DNA of 20,070 nt from Opitutia bacterium UBA953. Its GTDB lineage: Bacteria > Verrucomicrobiota > Verrucomicrobiia > Opitutales > UBA953. The stretch's first letter is position 1. Every line of letters starts with the position of its first letter. Made by a program: the position numbers and the translations under genes. The stretch spans positions 1-20,070 of the forward strand of contig DBCR01000020.1 of assembly GCA_002293125.1 (NCBI GenBank), given 5' to 3'. Below the pieces are notes generated by a model. The model had not been told where the DNA came from. It was given only the letters and a program-made list of their open reading frames with translations, and searched no databases. Positions 1 to 5,808 of this stretch are shown piece by piece.

Positions 1-369
1 CTGAAGACCGCCCGCGGAGACCATGATTTCAAGGTCGGCGACGGCGTCAAGGTAGCCACCAAGGTTCGCGAAGGCGACAAGGAGCGCACCCAGACCTTCT
101 CCGGCATCGTCATTCAGCGCAAGGGCGGAGGCATCCACGCCACCTTCACCGTTCGCCGCATCTCCTTCGGCGAAGGCGTCGAGCGCACCTTCCCGGTCCA
201 CTCCCCGAATATCGAGAAGATCGAAGTCGAACGCGTCTCGCAGGTCATGCGCGCCCGCCTCTTCTACCTCCGCGATCGCCAGGGTAAGTCGGCTACCAAG
301 GTCAAAGAAAAGCGCTTCGACCCGACCGAGCACGCCGCCGCCGCTGCCGCGGCCGCCGCTGCCAAGTAA
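1..369 (+). CDS. rplS: 50S ribosomal protein L19, 3' part
   Basis: Ribosomal protein L19, a component of the large subunit at the interface with the small subunit. The reading frame is open from the first base of the window and stops with TAA at 367-369, so the N-terminus lies outside. The visible part carries the L19 core: FKVGDGVKV, then FSGIVIQRKGGGIHATFTVR, the FGEGVERTFPVHSP stretch, IEKIEVERVSQVMRARLFYLR and finally a basic stretch. This covers nearly the whole family length. The tail is unusual: after FDPTEH come nine alanines and a lysine, a low-complexity extension. In many bacteria rplS ends the operon rpsP-rimM-trmD-rplS; here rpsP follows rplS instead, and rimM and trmD, if adjacent, must be upstream of the window. 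An intrinsic terminator follows directly. Confidence 0.97.
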   Translation: MKTARGDHDFKVGDGVKVATKVREGDKERTQTFSGIVIQRKGGGIHATFTVRRISFGEGVERTFPVHSPNIEKIEVERVSQVMRARLFYLRDRQGKSATKVKEKRFDPTEHAAAAAAAAAAK

Positions 370-387
370 GCCCCTCGAGGCTTCCCC

Positions 388-416
388 GAAACCCCGCCAA
401 CTGGCGGGGTTTTTTG
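388..416 (+). terminator. Intrinsic terminator of rplS
   Basis: A perfect GC-rich stem lies 20 bases after the rplS stop: AAACCCCGCC at 389-398 pairs with GGCGGGGTTT at 403-412 around the loop AACT. The T-run continues to 415. This is a textbook Rho-independent terminator and implies that rpsP downstream has its own promoter. Confidence 0.93.
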
Positions 417-668
417 TGCCCAGATTCGAAGCCAAGCCGGAAGCCGACCGAAAAGGCCTCCAAACCCCCTATACGCAAGATACAGCCTAACCCACTTATT
501 AACAGTGGCTTGTTATGTGTGTTTTGACGATGGGCTCAGCGAGGGTGGGATGTTTTTTACTAAAACCTTCGGGGGAAGGCTTGACTCTCCCCCTCCCTCC
601 TGCGTTTTTGCACATCCGTCTTTTGAGAACTCTCCTGAGACGATAACTCGCCACCTTCTCCCAATCCA
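417..668 (+). promoter_or_regulatory. Leader and probable promoter region of rpsP
   Basis: No gene is supported in the roughly 250 bases between the rplS terminator and rpsP. The stretch is richer in A and T than the rest of the window and must hold the rpsP promoter. An interrupted inverted repeat lies at 492-508 (CCACT, 7-base spacer, AGTGG). TTGACG at 524-529 and TTGACT at 581-586 resemble -35 hexamers, but neither has a good -10 at 17 bases. A small hairpin with CCTTC/GAAGG arms lies at 566-579. An open frame crosses the region from 505 but runs through rpsP in another frame and looks like no protein. The exact promoter cannot be assigned by eye. Confidence 0.4.
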
Positions 669-935
669 ATGCTACGCATCCGCCTCCAACGCTTCGGTAC
701 GAAAAACGAGCCGACCTATCGCCTCGTCGTCGCCGAACAAGCCATCCGCCGTGACGGCCGTTTTGTCGAAGTCCTCGGCAACTACAATCCCCGCGCCCGT
801 GGTAAGACCCCGGGTCTGGTGATCAACGTCGAGCGCGTCGACCATTGGGTCAAGCTCGGCGCCCAGCCGTCCGACACCGCGAAGTCGCTCGTGAAGCGTG
901 CCCGCGAAGAAGCGGCGGCTCCGGCCAAGGCCTAA
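669..935 (+). CDS. rpsP: 30S ribosomal protein S16
   Basis: Ribosomal protein S16, a small-subunit assembly protein, 88 residues, normal length for the family. The N-terminus MLRIRLQRFGTKNEPTYRLV and the following VVAEQAIRRDGRFVEVLGNYNP are the family hallmark (usually R-x-G-x-K-x-x-P-x-Y-x-I-V-x-A-D and E-x-x-G-x-Y-x-P). The usual aspartate of the VVAD motif is glutamate here. The C-terminus is rich in alanine and lysine. The ATG at 669 has no Shine-Dalgarno sequence upstream; the preceding 20 bases are pyrimidine-rich. The gene seems to be transcribed alone: a terminator stands before it, and a hairpin plus a terminator-like stem follow it. Confidence 0.97.
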   Translation: MLRIRLQRFGTKNEPTYRLVVAEQAIRRDGRFVEVLGNYNPRARGKTPGLVINVERVDHWVKLGAQPSDTAKSLVKRAREEAAAPAKA

Positions 936-959
936 GTAAATTTACACGGCGGAAACGCC
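936..959 (+). other. Palindrome and GAAA-tetraloop hairpin after rpsP
   Basis: Immediately after the rpsP stop there is a perfect 10-base palindrome GTAAATTTAC (936-945). It is followed by GGCG-GAAA-CGCC (948-959), a four-pair stem closed by a GNRA-type tetraloop. Function is unknown; it may stabilise the 3' end of the mRNA ahead of the terminator. The structure is small and could be coincidental. Confidence 0.35.
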
Positions 960-974
960 CACCCTGACGATGCT

Positions 975-1005
975 TCACCCCGCCACCCGGCGGGGTGATT
1001 CATTT
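975..1005 (+). terminator. Probable terminator of rpsP
   Basis: A perfect 10-base-pair stem, TCACCCCGCC at 975-984 and GGCGGGGTGA at 989-998, has loop ACCC and is followed by TTCATTT, an imperfect T-run. It lies between rpsP and a converging minus-strand gene ending at 1032, so it may act in both directions, although the minus-strand side has no T-run. Confidence 0.7.
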
Positions 1006-1031
1006 ACAGAGGTCGCCGCGGGCCCGAGAAC

Positions 1032-1295
1032 TCAGTTGAGCTTATTCCAGCCGCCCTTGCCGTCCTTCTCCAAGCGCTGGAAGCCGGCCTGGGCGAGTCG
1101 CTTGTCGCTCAAGCCCTGCTTAATGGCGCCCTCGCCGTACTTGGTCGTGAGCGTGGGTGATTCGAGGACGCGGCGGCACGGCTCCTTCGTCACAGGATGA
1201 TGCGTGAAGTCGGGCGCCTCCGACGGAAGGTCGACTTCGAACTCATCCCCTTCGGCTCCGTCGGGCTTGATCACGATGTAACGGCGCAACGTCAT
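1032..1295 (-). CDS. FmdB-like small protein without zinc cysteines
   Basis: A protein of 87 residues and unknown function, resembling the FmdB/CxxC-CxxC-SSSS regulatory zinc-ribbon family. The pattern is a short beta-rich start (RRYIVIKPDG), then GDEFEVDLP, HPVTKEPCRRVLESPTL and a tail with LSDKRLAQAGFQRLEKDGKGGWNK. In typical members the first segment is YxCxxCGxxFE and the second CPxCGxxxRR; here those cysteines are absent and the only cysteine is in EPCRR. My recollection is that Cys-less forms with an HPxTG-type motif occur in planctomycetes and verrucomicrobia. It starts 3 bases after the oppC stop and is the last gene of the minus-strand cluster. The family call is tentative; function is not known. 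Confidence 0.6.
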   Translation of the reverse strand: MTLRRYIVIKPDGAEGDEFEVDLPSEAPDFTHHPVTKEPCRRVLESPTLTTKYGEGAIKQGLSDKRLAQAGFQRLEKDGKGGWNKLN

Positions 1296-1298
1296 GGC

Positions 1299-2162
1299 TT
1301 ACTTGCGGGATGAGCGCGGATCGAAGGCATCGCGCAGGCCGTCGCCGAGGAAGTTCAGGGAAAGGAGCGTGAGCGCGAAGACGACCGAAGGAGAGATGAG
1401 CAGCCAAGGGCACTCCTCCATGATATCGGCCCCCTCCTTGATCATCAGGCCCCACGAGGTCATCGGCGCCTTCACCCCGAGTCCCAGGAAGCTGACGAAG
1501 GCCTCGAGGAGCATGACTCCGGGGACGGTGAGCGTCGCGCACACGGCGATGGTGCCGGCGAGGTTGGGCAGGTAATGCCGACTGAAAATACCCCAGCGAG
1601 ACTGCCCCAGCGATTCGGCGGCCTGGACGAACTGCGAGGCCTTTAGCTCGCGAGTCTGATTACGGATGATGCGTGCCATGGTCAGCCAGGAGACGCCTCC
1701 CACGGCCAGGAAGATCATCGGCATATTCTGGCCGAAGACGACCGTGCACAGGATGACGATAAGCGTCAGCGGTAAGGTGCTCACGATGTCCACGAAGCGC
1801 ATCAGGGCGTCTTCCGCCCGGCCTCCGACTTCCGCCGCGAGCACGCCGTAGCAGATCCCCACGGCCAGCGCGACGGCGGTGGCGATGAGGCCGACAAAGA
1901 GTGAAATCATGCCGCCTTGCAGCAGGCGCGAAAGGACGTCGCGACCGAGGAGGTCCGTCCCGAGCCAATGCGCGAGGGAAGGCGCCTCCGCGCTGTGCGC
2001 GAGGTCCTGCGCCATGTAAGGATACGGCGCGATCAGCGGCGACAGGAAGCAGACGGCGGCGATCGTCACAAGGAACCACCCGGACCAGACCGCGGCGCGG
2101 TCCTTCCGGAAACGCTGCCAGCCGCTTTCGGAGGCGAGGGACTCGACGACGGGCTCGCTCAT
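1299..2162 (-). CDS. Peptide/oligopeptide-type ABC transporter permease, OppC/DppC family
   Basis: Inner-membrane permease subunit of a peptide-type ABC importer, 287 residues, normal for the family. A cytoplasmic N-terminus of about 25 residues precedes the first membrane helix (about 28-46). LGTDLLGRDVLSRLL at 67-81 is the family motif GTDxxGRDxxSR. The ATPase-contacting EAA loop is visible at about 180-200 (AAESLGQSRWGIFSRHYLPN). The last segment SLNFLGDGLRDAFDPR matches the conserved OppC end. Its ATG overlaps the oppB stop by four bases (ATGA at 2159-2162), and GGAG lies just upstream, so translation should be coupled. The substrate cannot be told from the permease. No ATPase or binding protein lies beside it. 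Confidence 0.95.
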   Translation of the reverse strand: MSEPVVESLASESGWQRFRKDRAAVWSGWFLVTIAAVCFLSPLIAPYPYMAQDLAHSAEAPSLAHWLGTDLLGRDVLSRLLQGGMISLFVGLIATAVALAVGICYGVLAAEVGGRAEDALMRFVDIVSTLPLTLIVILCTVVFGQNMPMIFLAVGGVSWLTMARIIRNQTRELKASQFVQAAESLGQSRWGIFSRHYLPNLAGTIAVCATLTVPGVMLLEAFVSFLGLGVKAPMTSWGLMIKEGADIMEECPWLLISPSVVFALTLLSLNFLGDGLRDAFDPRSSRK

Positions 2163-3076
2163 CGGCTCCGGGCCACCTTGGGATTCAGCGCGGCGTTGGC
2201 CAGGTCGGCCGCGAGGTTGAGGAAGAGCAACGCCGCCGCGTACACGATCGTCGTGCCGAGGATCAGCATGACGTCGCGGTTGATGATGGCGGTGACGAAG
2301 AGACGGCCCATGCCCGGGACGTCGAAGAGCGATTCGATGACGAAGGAGCCCGACACCAGGCCGGCCGCGGCGGGCCCGAGGTACGTGACGACGGGGAGCA
2401 GCGCGTTACGCAAGGCGTGCACGAACCAGACGCGCAGCGGCGGCACGCCCTTGGCGCGCGCGGTGCGGACGTAATCCAGCGAGCGTACCTCCATCAACGA
2501 ACCGCGGGTCAGTCGCGCCAGCGGCGCGGCGGTGATCAAGCCGAGCGTAGCGGCGGGCAGCACGAAGTGGATGGCCGAGCCCCAGCCGCAGGGCGGCAAC
2601 CAACCCAAGCCCAGCGAAAAGATCAAAGCCAGGATGGGGCCGAGCACGAACGACGGCACGCAGATGCCCACGAGCGTGAAGCCCATCGGGACGCGATCGA
2701 GCCAGCTATTCGGCCGCGACGCGGCGAGCACGCCGACGGGGACGCCGATGAGTACGGCGAGCAGCAAAGAAACCAAGCCCAGCGAGGCCGAGACACCGAT
2801 ACGCGAGCCGATGACTTCGCGCACGGACCAGCCGGGGTATTTGATCGACGGACCAAGGTCACCCTGGGCGAGATTGACGACGTAATTACCGAGCTGGACA
2901 GGGAGCGGCTGATCGAGGCCGTAATACTGCTCGAGGCGCGCCTTCACTTCGGCTGGCAGCGGCCGGTCCTTATCGAAAGGCCCGCCCGGCACCGCGTGCG
3001 CCAGAAAGAAGGTCGCGGCGACCACGATGAGCAGCACCGGGATCATCTCCAGCAGGCGACGCAGGACGTAAGCCAT
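2159..3076 (-). CDS. Peptide/oligopeptide-type ABC transporter permease, OppB/DppB family
   Basis: Partner permease of the OppC-like subunit, 305 residues. The start MAYVLRRLLEMIPVLLIV is typical of OppB/DppB, with one N-terminal helix. A periplasmic loop follows with YYGLDQPLPVQ (51-61) and GDLGPSIKY (72-80, the GDLGxS motif). The EAA loop is at 201-229 (DYVRTARAKGVPPLRVWFVH and onward). FDVPGMGRLF near the C-terminus is also a family motif. The start codon shares one base with the stop of the upstream lipoprotein gene (TGATG), which suggests translational coupling. Together with OppC it would form the membrane channel. Whether it imports peptides, nickel or sugars cannot be decided here. 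Confidence 0.95.
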   Translation of the reverse strand: MAYVLRRLLEMIPVLLIVVAATFFLAHAVPGGPFDKDRPLPAEVKARLEQYYGLDQPLPVQLGNYVVNLAQGDLGPSIKYPGWSVREVIGSRIGVSASLGLVSLLLAVLIGVPVGVLAASRPNSWLDRVPMGFTLVGICVPSFVLGPILALIFSLGLGWLPPCGWGSAIHFVLPAATLGLITAAPLARLTRGSLMEVRSLDYVRTARAKGVPPLRVWFVHALRNALLPVVTYLGPAAAGLVSGSFVIESLFDVPGMGRLFVTAIINRDVMLILGTTIVYAAALLFLNLAADLANAALNPKVARSR

Positions 3077-3360
3077 CAGGGCGTCTTCTCGGCGGCCTTG
3101 ACGCGCTTCTCGAGTTCTTCGGTCGTCGGCGGAGGCGGCAGACCCGGCGTCCCCTTGGTCGTCCAGCCCATCTTGATCGCCATGGCCTCGTATTCCTGCG
3201 GACTCAAGGTGCCGCGTGCGCGCAGGCGTGCCTTACGCTCATCGGTATCATCCAAGAGCCGCTCCTGCTGGGCGGCGGCGGTGTTCTTCGCGTTGGGAAT
3301 CGAGCAACCCGCGCCGAGCAGCGCGCAGGCGAGCAGAAGAGCGCGGGGCAGTGACTTCAT
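3076..3360 (-). CDS. Small putative lipoprotein, function unknown
   Basis: A 94-residue predicted lipoprotein. The N-terminus MKSLPRALLLACALLGAGC is a signal peptide of type II, with lipobox LGAGC and Cys19 as the lipidated residue; serine follows, so outer-membrane sorting is plausible. The mature part is short, charged and proline-containing (TTKGTPGLPPPPTTEELEKR) with a helical stretch around 30-60 including RGTLSPQEYEAMAIKMGW. I do not recognise a family. The SPQEYEAMA segment recalls short helical SHOCT-like motifs, but this is weak. It lies between a thiol oxidoreductase gene (10 bases upstream) and oppB (1-base overlap), so it is clearly in the operon. It is too small to be a solute-binding protein. 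Confidence 0.8.
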   Translation of the reverse strand: MKSLPRALLLACALLGAGCSIPNAKNTAAAQQERLLDDTDERKARLRARGTLSPQEYEAMAIKMGWTTKGTPGLPPPPTTEELEKRVKAAEKTP

Positions 3361-3370
3361 GGCGTTGTTT

Positions 3371-3757
3371 CTATTCCGCGAGGTGGTGCGGGCTCAAGCG
3401 CGTACAGGCGGCCGGCCCCGTGAACCGATGGCGACGGCGCGCGATCTGGTCGTACAGGAAATCGCGCAAGGTGACCGGGCAAAGGCAAGCCAACCAAGCC
3501 AGCAGTCGCCAGCCGCCGCCCAGCGTGCGCAAGAGGGCCAACACGGCGGCCGATCGCACCAGCCGACGGGACCCATCCCAAACGACGATCGTACCCATGT
3601 CACCGCCCGCTGGTTCGTCGGCGATACGGGCGACCTCGCCCCGGTTCGTCGCAAAGACCATGGCGCCGGCGACGTCCCGGCAGGCCAGCCAAGCGGCGGC
3701 ACCATTGCACAAGGCGCAGGAGCCATCGATGAGCACGACCAGAGGCGTTTTCCGCAT
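3371..3757 (-). CDS. DCC-family (DUF393) thiol-disulfide oxidoreductase
   Basis: A 128-residue protein of the DUF393/DCC family, predicted thiol-disulfide oxidoreductases with a thioredoxin-like active site. The diagnostic DxxCxxC motif is DGSCALC at residues 11-17, close to the N-terminus as in the family, followed by CNGAAAWL. The central part (VVWDGSRRLVRSAAVLALLRTLGG) and the ending with LYDQIARRRHRF (family YxxxARxRHR) match well. The true substrate is not established for the family. It is the first gene of the leftward cluster. The ATG at 3757 lacks a Shine-Dalgarno motif. A role in redox treatment of the co-encoded envelope proteins is possible but only inferred from position. Confidence 0.9.
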   Translation of the reverse strand: MRKTPLVVLIDGSCALCNGAAAWLACRDVAGAMVFATNRGEVARIADEPAGGDMGTIVVWDGSRRLVRSAAVLALLRTLGGGWRLLAWLACLCPVTLRDFLYDQIARRRHRFTGPAACTRLSPHHLAE

Positions 3758-3790
3758 AGGCGGAGCCTAAGCGGTGCCTCGCAGGTGTGA

Positions 3791-3809
3791 AGGGGCAAAA
3801 AGGCCCCCT
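3791..3809. repeat. Hairpin upstream of tRNA-Tyr
   Basis: GGGGC at 3792-3796 and GCCCC at 3803-3807 form a short stem around an A-rich loop. It lies in the intergenic stretch shared by the minus-strand cluster (starting at 3757) and the tRNA. A related A-rich loop hairpin is found just behind the tRNA at 3993-4015. No T-run follows, so it is not an obvious terminator. Confidence 0.35.
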
Positions 3810-3894
3810 CGGTGGCCAGATAAAGGGCCATTAAGTCCAGCGAAAGCGCTTGTCATGCGCCGACGGCACTGCCAAGTTGCCCATCCTGTTGGCC

Positions 3895-3981
3895 GGAAGG
3901 GTATCCAAGTGGCTAAAGGTCGCGGACTGTAAATCCGTTCAGCTTCGCTGTTCGTGGGTTCGAATCCCACCCCTTCCACCA
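3895..3981 (+). tRNA. tRNA-Tyr (anticodon GTA)
   Basis: An 87-base class II tRNA. The acceptor arm GGAAGGG (3895-3901) pairs with CCCTTCC (3971-3977), followed by discriminator A and an encoded CCA (3979-3981). The anticodon is GTA at 3929-3931 in the loop CTGTAAA, which reads tyrosine codons UAU and UAC. A long variable arm follows the anticodon stem. The T-arm contains GTGGGTTCGAATCCCAC with a perfect five-pair stem and TTCGAAT loop. All features agree with bacterial tRNA-Tyr. Confidence 0.97.
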
Positions 3982-3992
3982 GCAGGACTCAT

Positions 3993-4015
3993 GAGGCCCC
4001 TCAAAAAGGGGCCTC
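3993..4015 (+). repeat. Hairpin downstream of tRNA-Tyr
   Basis: GAGGCCCC at 3993-4000 and GGGGCCTC at 4008-4015 form a perfect eight-pair stem around TCAAAAA. There is no T-run behind it (TCCGTGG follows), so it may be a tRNA 3' processing or weak termination structure rather than a standard terminator. It resembles the hairpin at 3791-3809 in its A-run loop and in the GTGGCC that follows. Confidence 0.5.
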
Positions 4016-4082
4016 TCCGTGGCCGGAACCCTCAAATCCGCGTTGACTCCGAGGGCCGCCCACGGCTTCCCTACTAACTCAC

Positions 4083-4328
4083 ATGGCCAACATCAAAGCT
4101 AACAAGAAGAGCATCCGCCAGACCACCCGTCGCGCTGAGCATAACAAGATCGTCCGCACCCGTCTCAAGGGCCTCGTCAAGAGCCTGACCGGTGACAACG
4201 TCGCTGCTTCCGCCTCCCAGGTCGCTTCCGCCGCCGACAAGGCCGCGAAGACCGGCGTGATCCATCGCAACAAGGCGAACCGCATCAAGGCTCGCCTCGC
4301 GAAGAAGCTCGCTGCGGCCAAGAAGTAA
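4083..4328 (+). CDS. rpsT: 30S ribosomal protein S20
   Basis: Ribosomal protein S20, an early-binding small-subunit protein that contacts 16S rRNA, 81 residues. MANIKANKKSIRQTTRRAEHN is the classic start (A-N-I-K-S-x-x-K-R); the rest is a lysine/arginine- and alanine-rich helical bundle ending in ARLAKKLAAAKK, with GVIHRNKANRIKARL matching the family's HKNxAARxKSRL. The ATG at 4083 is preceded by CTACTAACTCAC, with no Shine-Dalgarno sequence. The gene stands alone between tRNA-Tyr and a strong terminator, as is common for rpsT. Confidence 0.97.
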   Translation: MANIKANKKSIRQTTRRAEHNKIVRTRLKGLVKSLTGDNVAASASQVASAADKAAKTGVIHRNKANRIKARLAKKLAAAKK

Positions 4329-4350
4329 TGCCGGCTGGCCTCCTCACCGA

Positions 4351-4379
4351 CCCCGTCGCCTAGGCGCCGGGGTTTTTTT
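4351..4379 (+). terminator. Intrinsic terminator of rpsT
   Basis: CCCCGTCGCC at 4351-4360 pairs with GGCGCCGGGG at 4363-4372 with one T-C mismatch, followed by seven T (4373-4379). This is a strong Rho-independent terminator. Its T-run ends only 10 bases before the ATG of the next gene at 4390. Confidence 0.93.
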
Positions 4380-4389
4380 GTCCCCGGAA

Positions 4390-5193
4390 ATGTCCGACCT
4401 GCCTCCAGCCACCATCGGTTTCGCCGCCGGCCTGCTCGGCGAGGAAGCTATCCGCATGGCCGTCTTGGCCTACGGCCCGGGCTGGGTCGCGCTCGACAAG
4501 CCCAGCGGCGTCGCCCTGGAGGAACACCCTTGGCAGAAAGGCGCGCCCACCCTGCTCGGCCAGCTGCGCGCACAACTCGAAGCCGGCAAGTCGGAGATGG
4601 TCCGCCTCGGCCTCGCCGAACCCGCCGCGGTCTTCGGCCCCGAACCGGAATCCGCCGGCATCGCGATCATCGCCGACCGCGCGACCACGATGGCCGATTG
4701 GCGCGAAGCCCTCGGCTCTGGCGCCTTCCGTTTTGATTTCGAATTCATCGCGCGCACGGAGGACGCTCCTGAAGACGCCGGCATCTGCGACCTGCCCGTG
4801 GGCATGGACGACTCGCAGGAACGCGCCTTCGTCTCGCAACGCAACGGCAAGCACGCCCAGACCCGCTTCGAGCCCGGCCGCGCCTGCGGCCGCTGGCGCA
4901 TCTGGACCGCGCACACGCCCTTCCCTCGCCGCGACCAAGTCCGCATCCACGCCACCGAATGCGGGATCCGCATCGCCGGCGAACTCAAGTACGGCCGCTC
5001 GGGCCGCGTGACGCTGACCGACACGACGCCGAAGGGCCGCCTCAACAAGGGCGAAGACAAGCCGTTGCACCGCGGGCTGCTCCTGCGCATCGCGCGCGTC
5101 ACCGGCAAGGTCGCCGGCAAGGAATTTGAGGTCATCGCCCCCCGGCCGGATGACTTCGCGACGGTGGTGAAACGCCTGTCGAAAGGAATCTGA
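4390..5193 (+). CDS. RluA-family pseudouridine synthase homologue with altered catalytic motif
   Basis: A 267-residue homologue of RluA-type RNA pseudouridine synthases, which isomerise uridine in rRNA or tRNA. Family features in order: GWVALDKPSGVALEEHP (31-47, usual V-x-N-K-P-x-G-x-x-x-H-P); a GKHAQTRFEPG strand (153-163, usual GKxAxTxY); and RRDQVRIHATECGIRIAGEL followed by KYG (180-202, usual GRTHQIRxHxxxxGxPxxGDxxYG). At the catalytic HRLDxxTSG position the protein reads FGPEPESAG (82-90), so the nucleophilic Asp is Glu85 and the preceding His-Arg are Phe-Gly. It may be inactive, or bind RNA without isomerising it. I chose ATG at 4390; a TTG twelve bases earlier lies inside the terminator T-run. 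Its stop abuts the stop of the converging next gene. Confidence 0.8.
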   Translation: MSDLPPATIGFAAGLLGEEAIRMAVLAYGPGWVALDKPSGVALEEHPWQKGAPTLLGQLRAQLEAGKSEMVRLGLAEPAAVFGPEPESAGIAIIADRATTMADWREALGSGAFRFDFEFIARTEDAPEDAGICDLPVGMDDSQERAFVSQRNGKHAQTRFEPGRACGRWRIWTAHTPFPRRDQVRIHATECGIRIAGELKYGRSGRVTLTDTTPKGRLNKGEDKPLHRGLLLRIARVTGKVAGKEFEVIAPRPDDFATVVKRLSKGI

Positions 5194-5808
5194 TCAGCTT
5201 CCCGACGGGAACCGCAGCGTGAAACGATCCGTCGTGCGCGCATAACCGTCGGGGCTGTTGAGCCGGCCGATCGGCGCATACTGCGCATAGTCCACCTTCC
5301 AGGTCGCGGGGTCGGCGACGCCCTCACGCACATGGGCGAGCAAGATTTCCACGACGACCAGTCGGTTTTCGCCGTACTTACGGATGTCCAACAAGCGGCA
5401 CTCCAGGGCCACCGGGCACTCGACCAGCCGCGGCACGCGCACGCGCTCCGACGGCGCCAGCGTGAAGCCTGCGCGCGGCACCTCGCTCACGCCGGGCGGC
5501 AACGAGCGGGCGCACTCGACCATCTTCGCCGCGACGGCCTCGTCGCAGAGATGAATGACGCATTCGGCATTAGCGGTCAGGTTGGCGGCGGTATCCTTGA
5601 GGGTGCCGTCATCGCGGTCCGCCGGCGCGAACACGGCGATGGCAGGCTCGGCGCCCATGACGTTGAAGAACGAGAATGGCGCGGCATTGACCACCCCGGC
5701 GGCATCAATCGTGGTGACGAGCGCGATGGGCCGAGGGACGACGAGCCCAGCGAGAAGCTTGTACGCCAGGGCGCCCGGATGGGCGGCGACGTCGAAGCGC
5801 AGGCTCAT
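5194..5808 (-). CDS. Flavin reductase-like (FMN-binding split-barrel) protein
   Basis: A 204-residue protein of the flavin-reductase-like/DIM6-NTAB family. These proteins bind FMN and reduce it with NAD(P)H, or act as stand-alone flavoproteins. Visible features: the N-terminal KLLAGLVVPRPIALVTTID (18-35), with the PRPIALV strand typical of this subgroup; NAAPFSFFNVM (41-51), the FMN phosphate-contacting stretch; KDTAANL (71-77); and a C-terminal VDYAQYAPIGRLNSPDGYAR similar to the family ending. The gene overlaps the lspA stop by four bases (ATGA), so it is co-translated with the ileS-lspA operon. Its physiological substrate or partner oxygenase is unknown; none is encoded nearby. Confidence 0.88.
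   Translation of the reverse strand: MSLRFDVAAHPGALAYKLLAGLVVPRPIALVTTIDAAGVVNAAPFSFFNVMGAEPAIAVFAPADRDDGTLKDTAANLTANAECVIHLCDEAVAAKMVECARSLPPGVSEVPRAGFTLAPSERVRVPRLVECPVALECRLLDIRKYGENRLVVVEILLAHVREGVADPATWKVDYAQYAPIGRLNSPDGYARTTDRFTLRFPSGS

Noticed and set aside
1901..3790. Very long plus-strand frame of 629 codons
   Set aside because: It lies opposite oppC, oppB and the lipoprotein gene. Its composition is Arg/Gly/Glu-rich without any domain, as expected for a GC-rich antisense shadow.
3767..3979. Minus-strand frame of 70 codons with VGFEPTNSEAERIYSPRP
   Set aside because: It is the antisense reading of tRNA-Tyr, a well-known spurious protein pattern.
4378..4389. Upstream TTG start for the RluA-like gene
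   Set aside because: It lies inside the terminator T-run of rpsT; ATG at 4390 is in frame and more likely.
5188..5199. Palindrome TGATCA at the junction of the RluA-like and flavin reductase genes
   Set aside because: It arises simply from two stop codons back to back (TGA and antisense TGA); no extended symmetry suggests a terminator.
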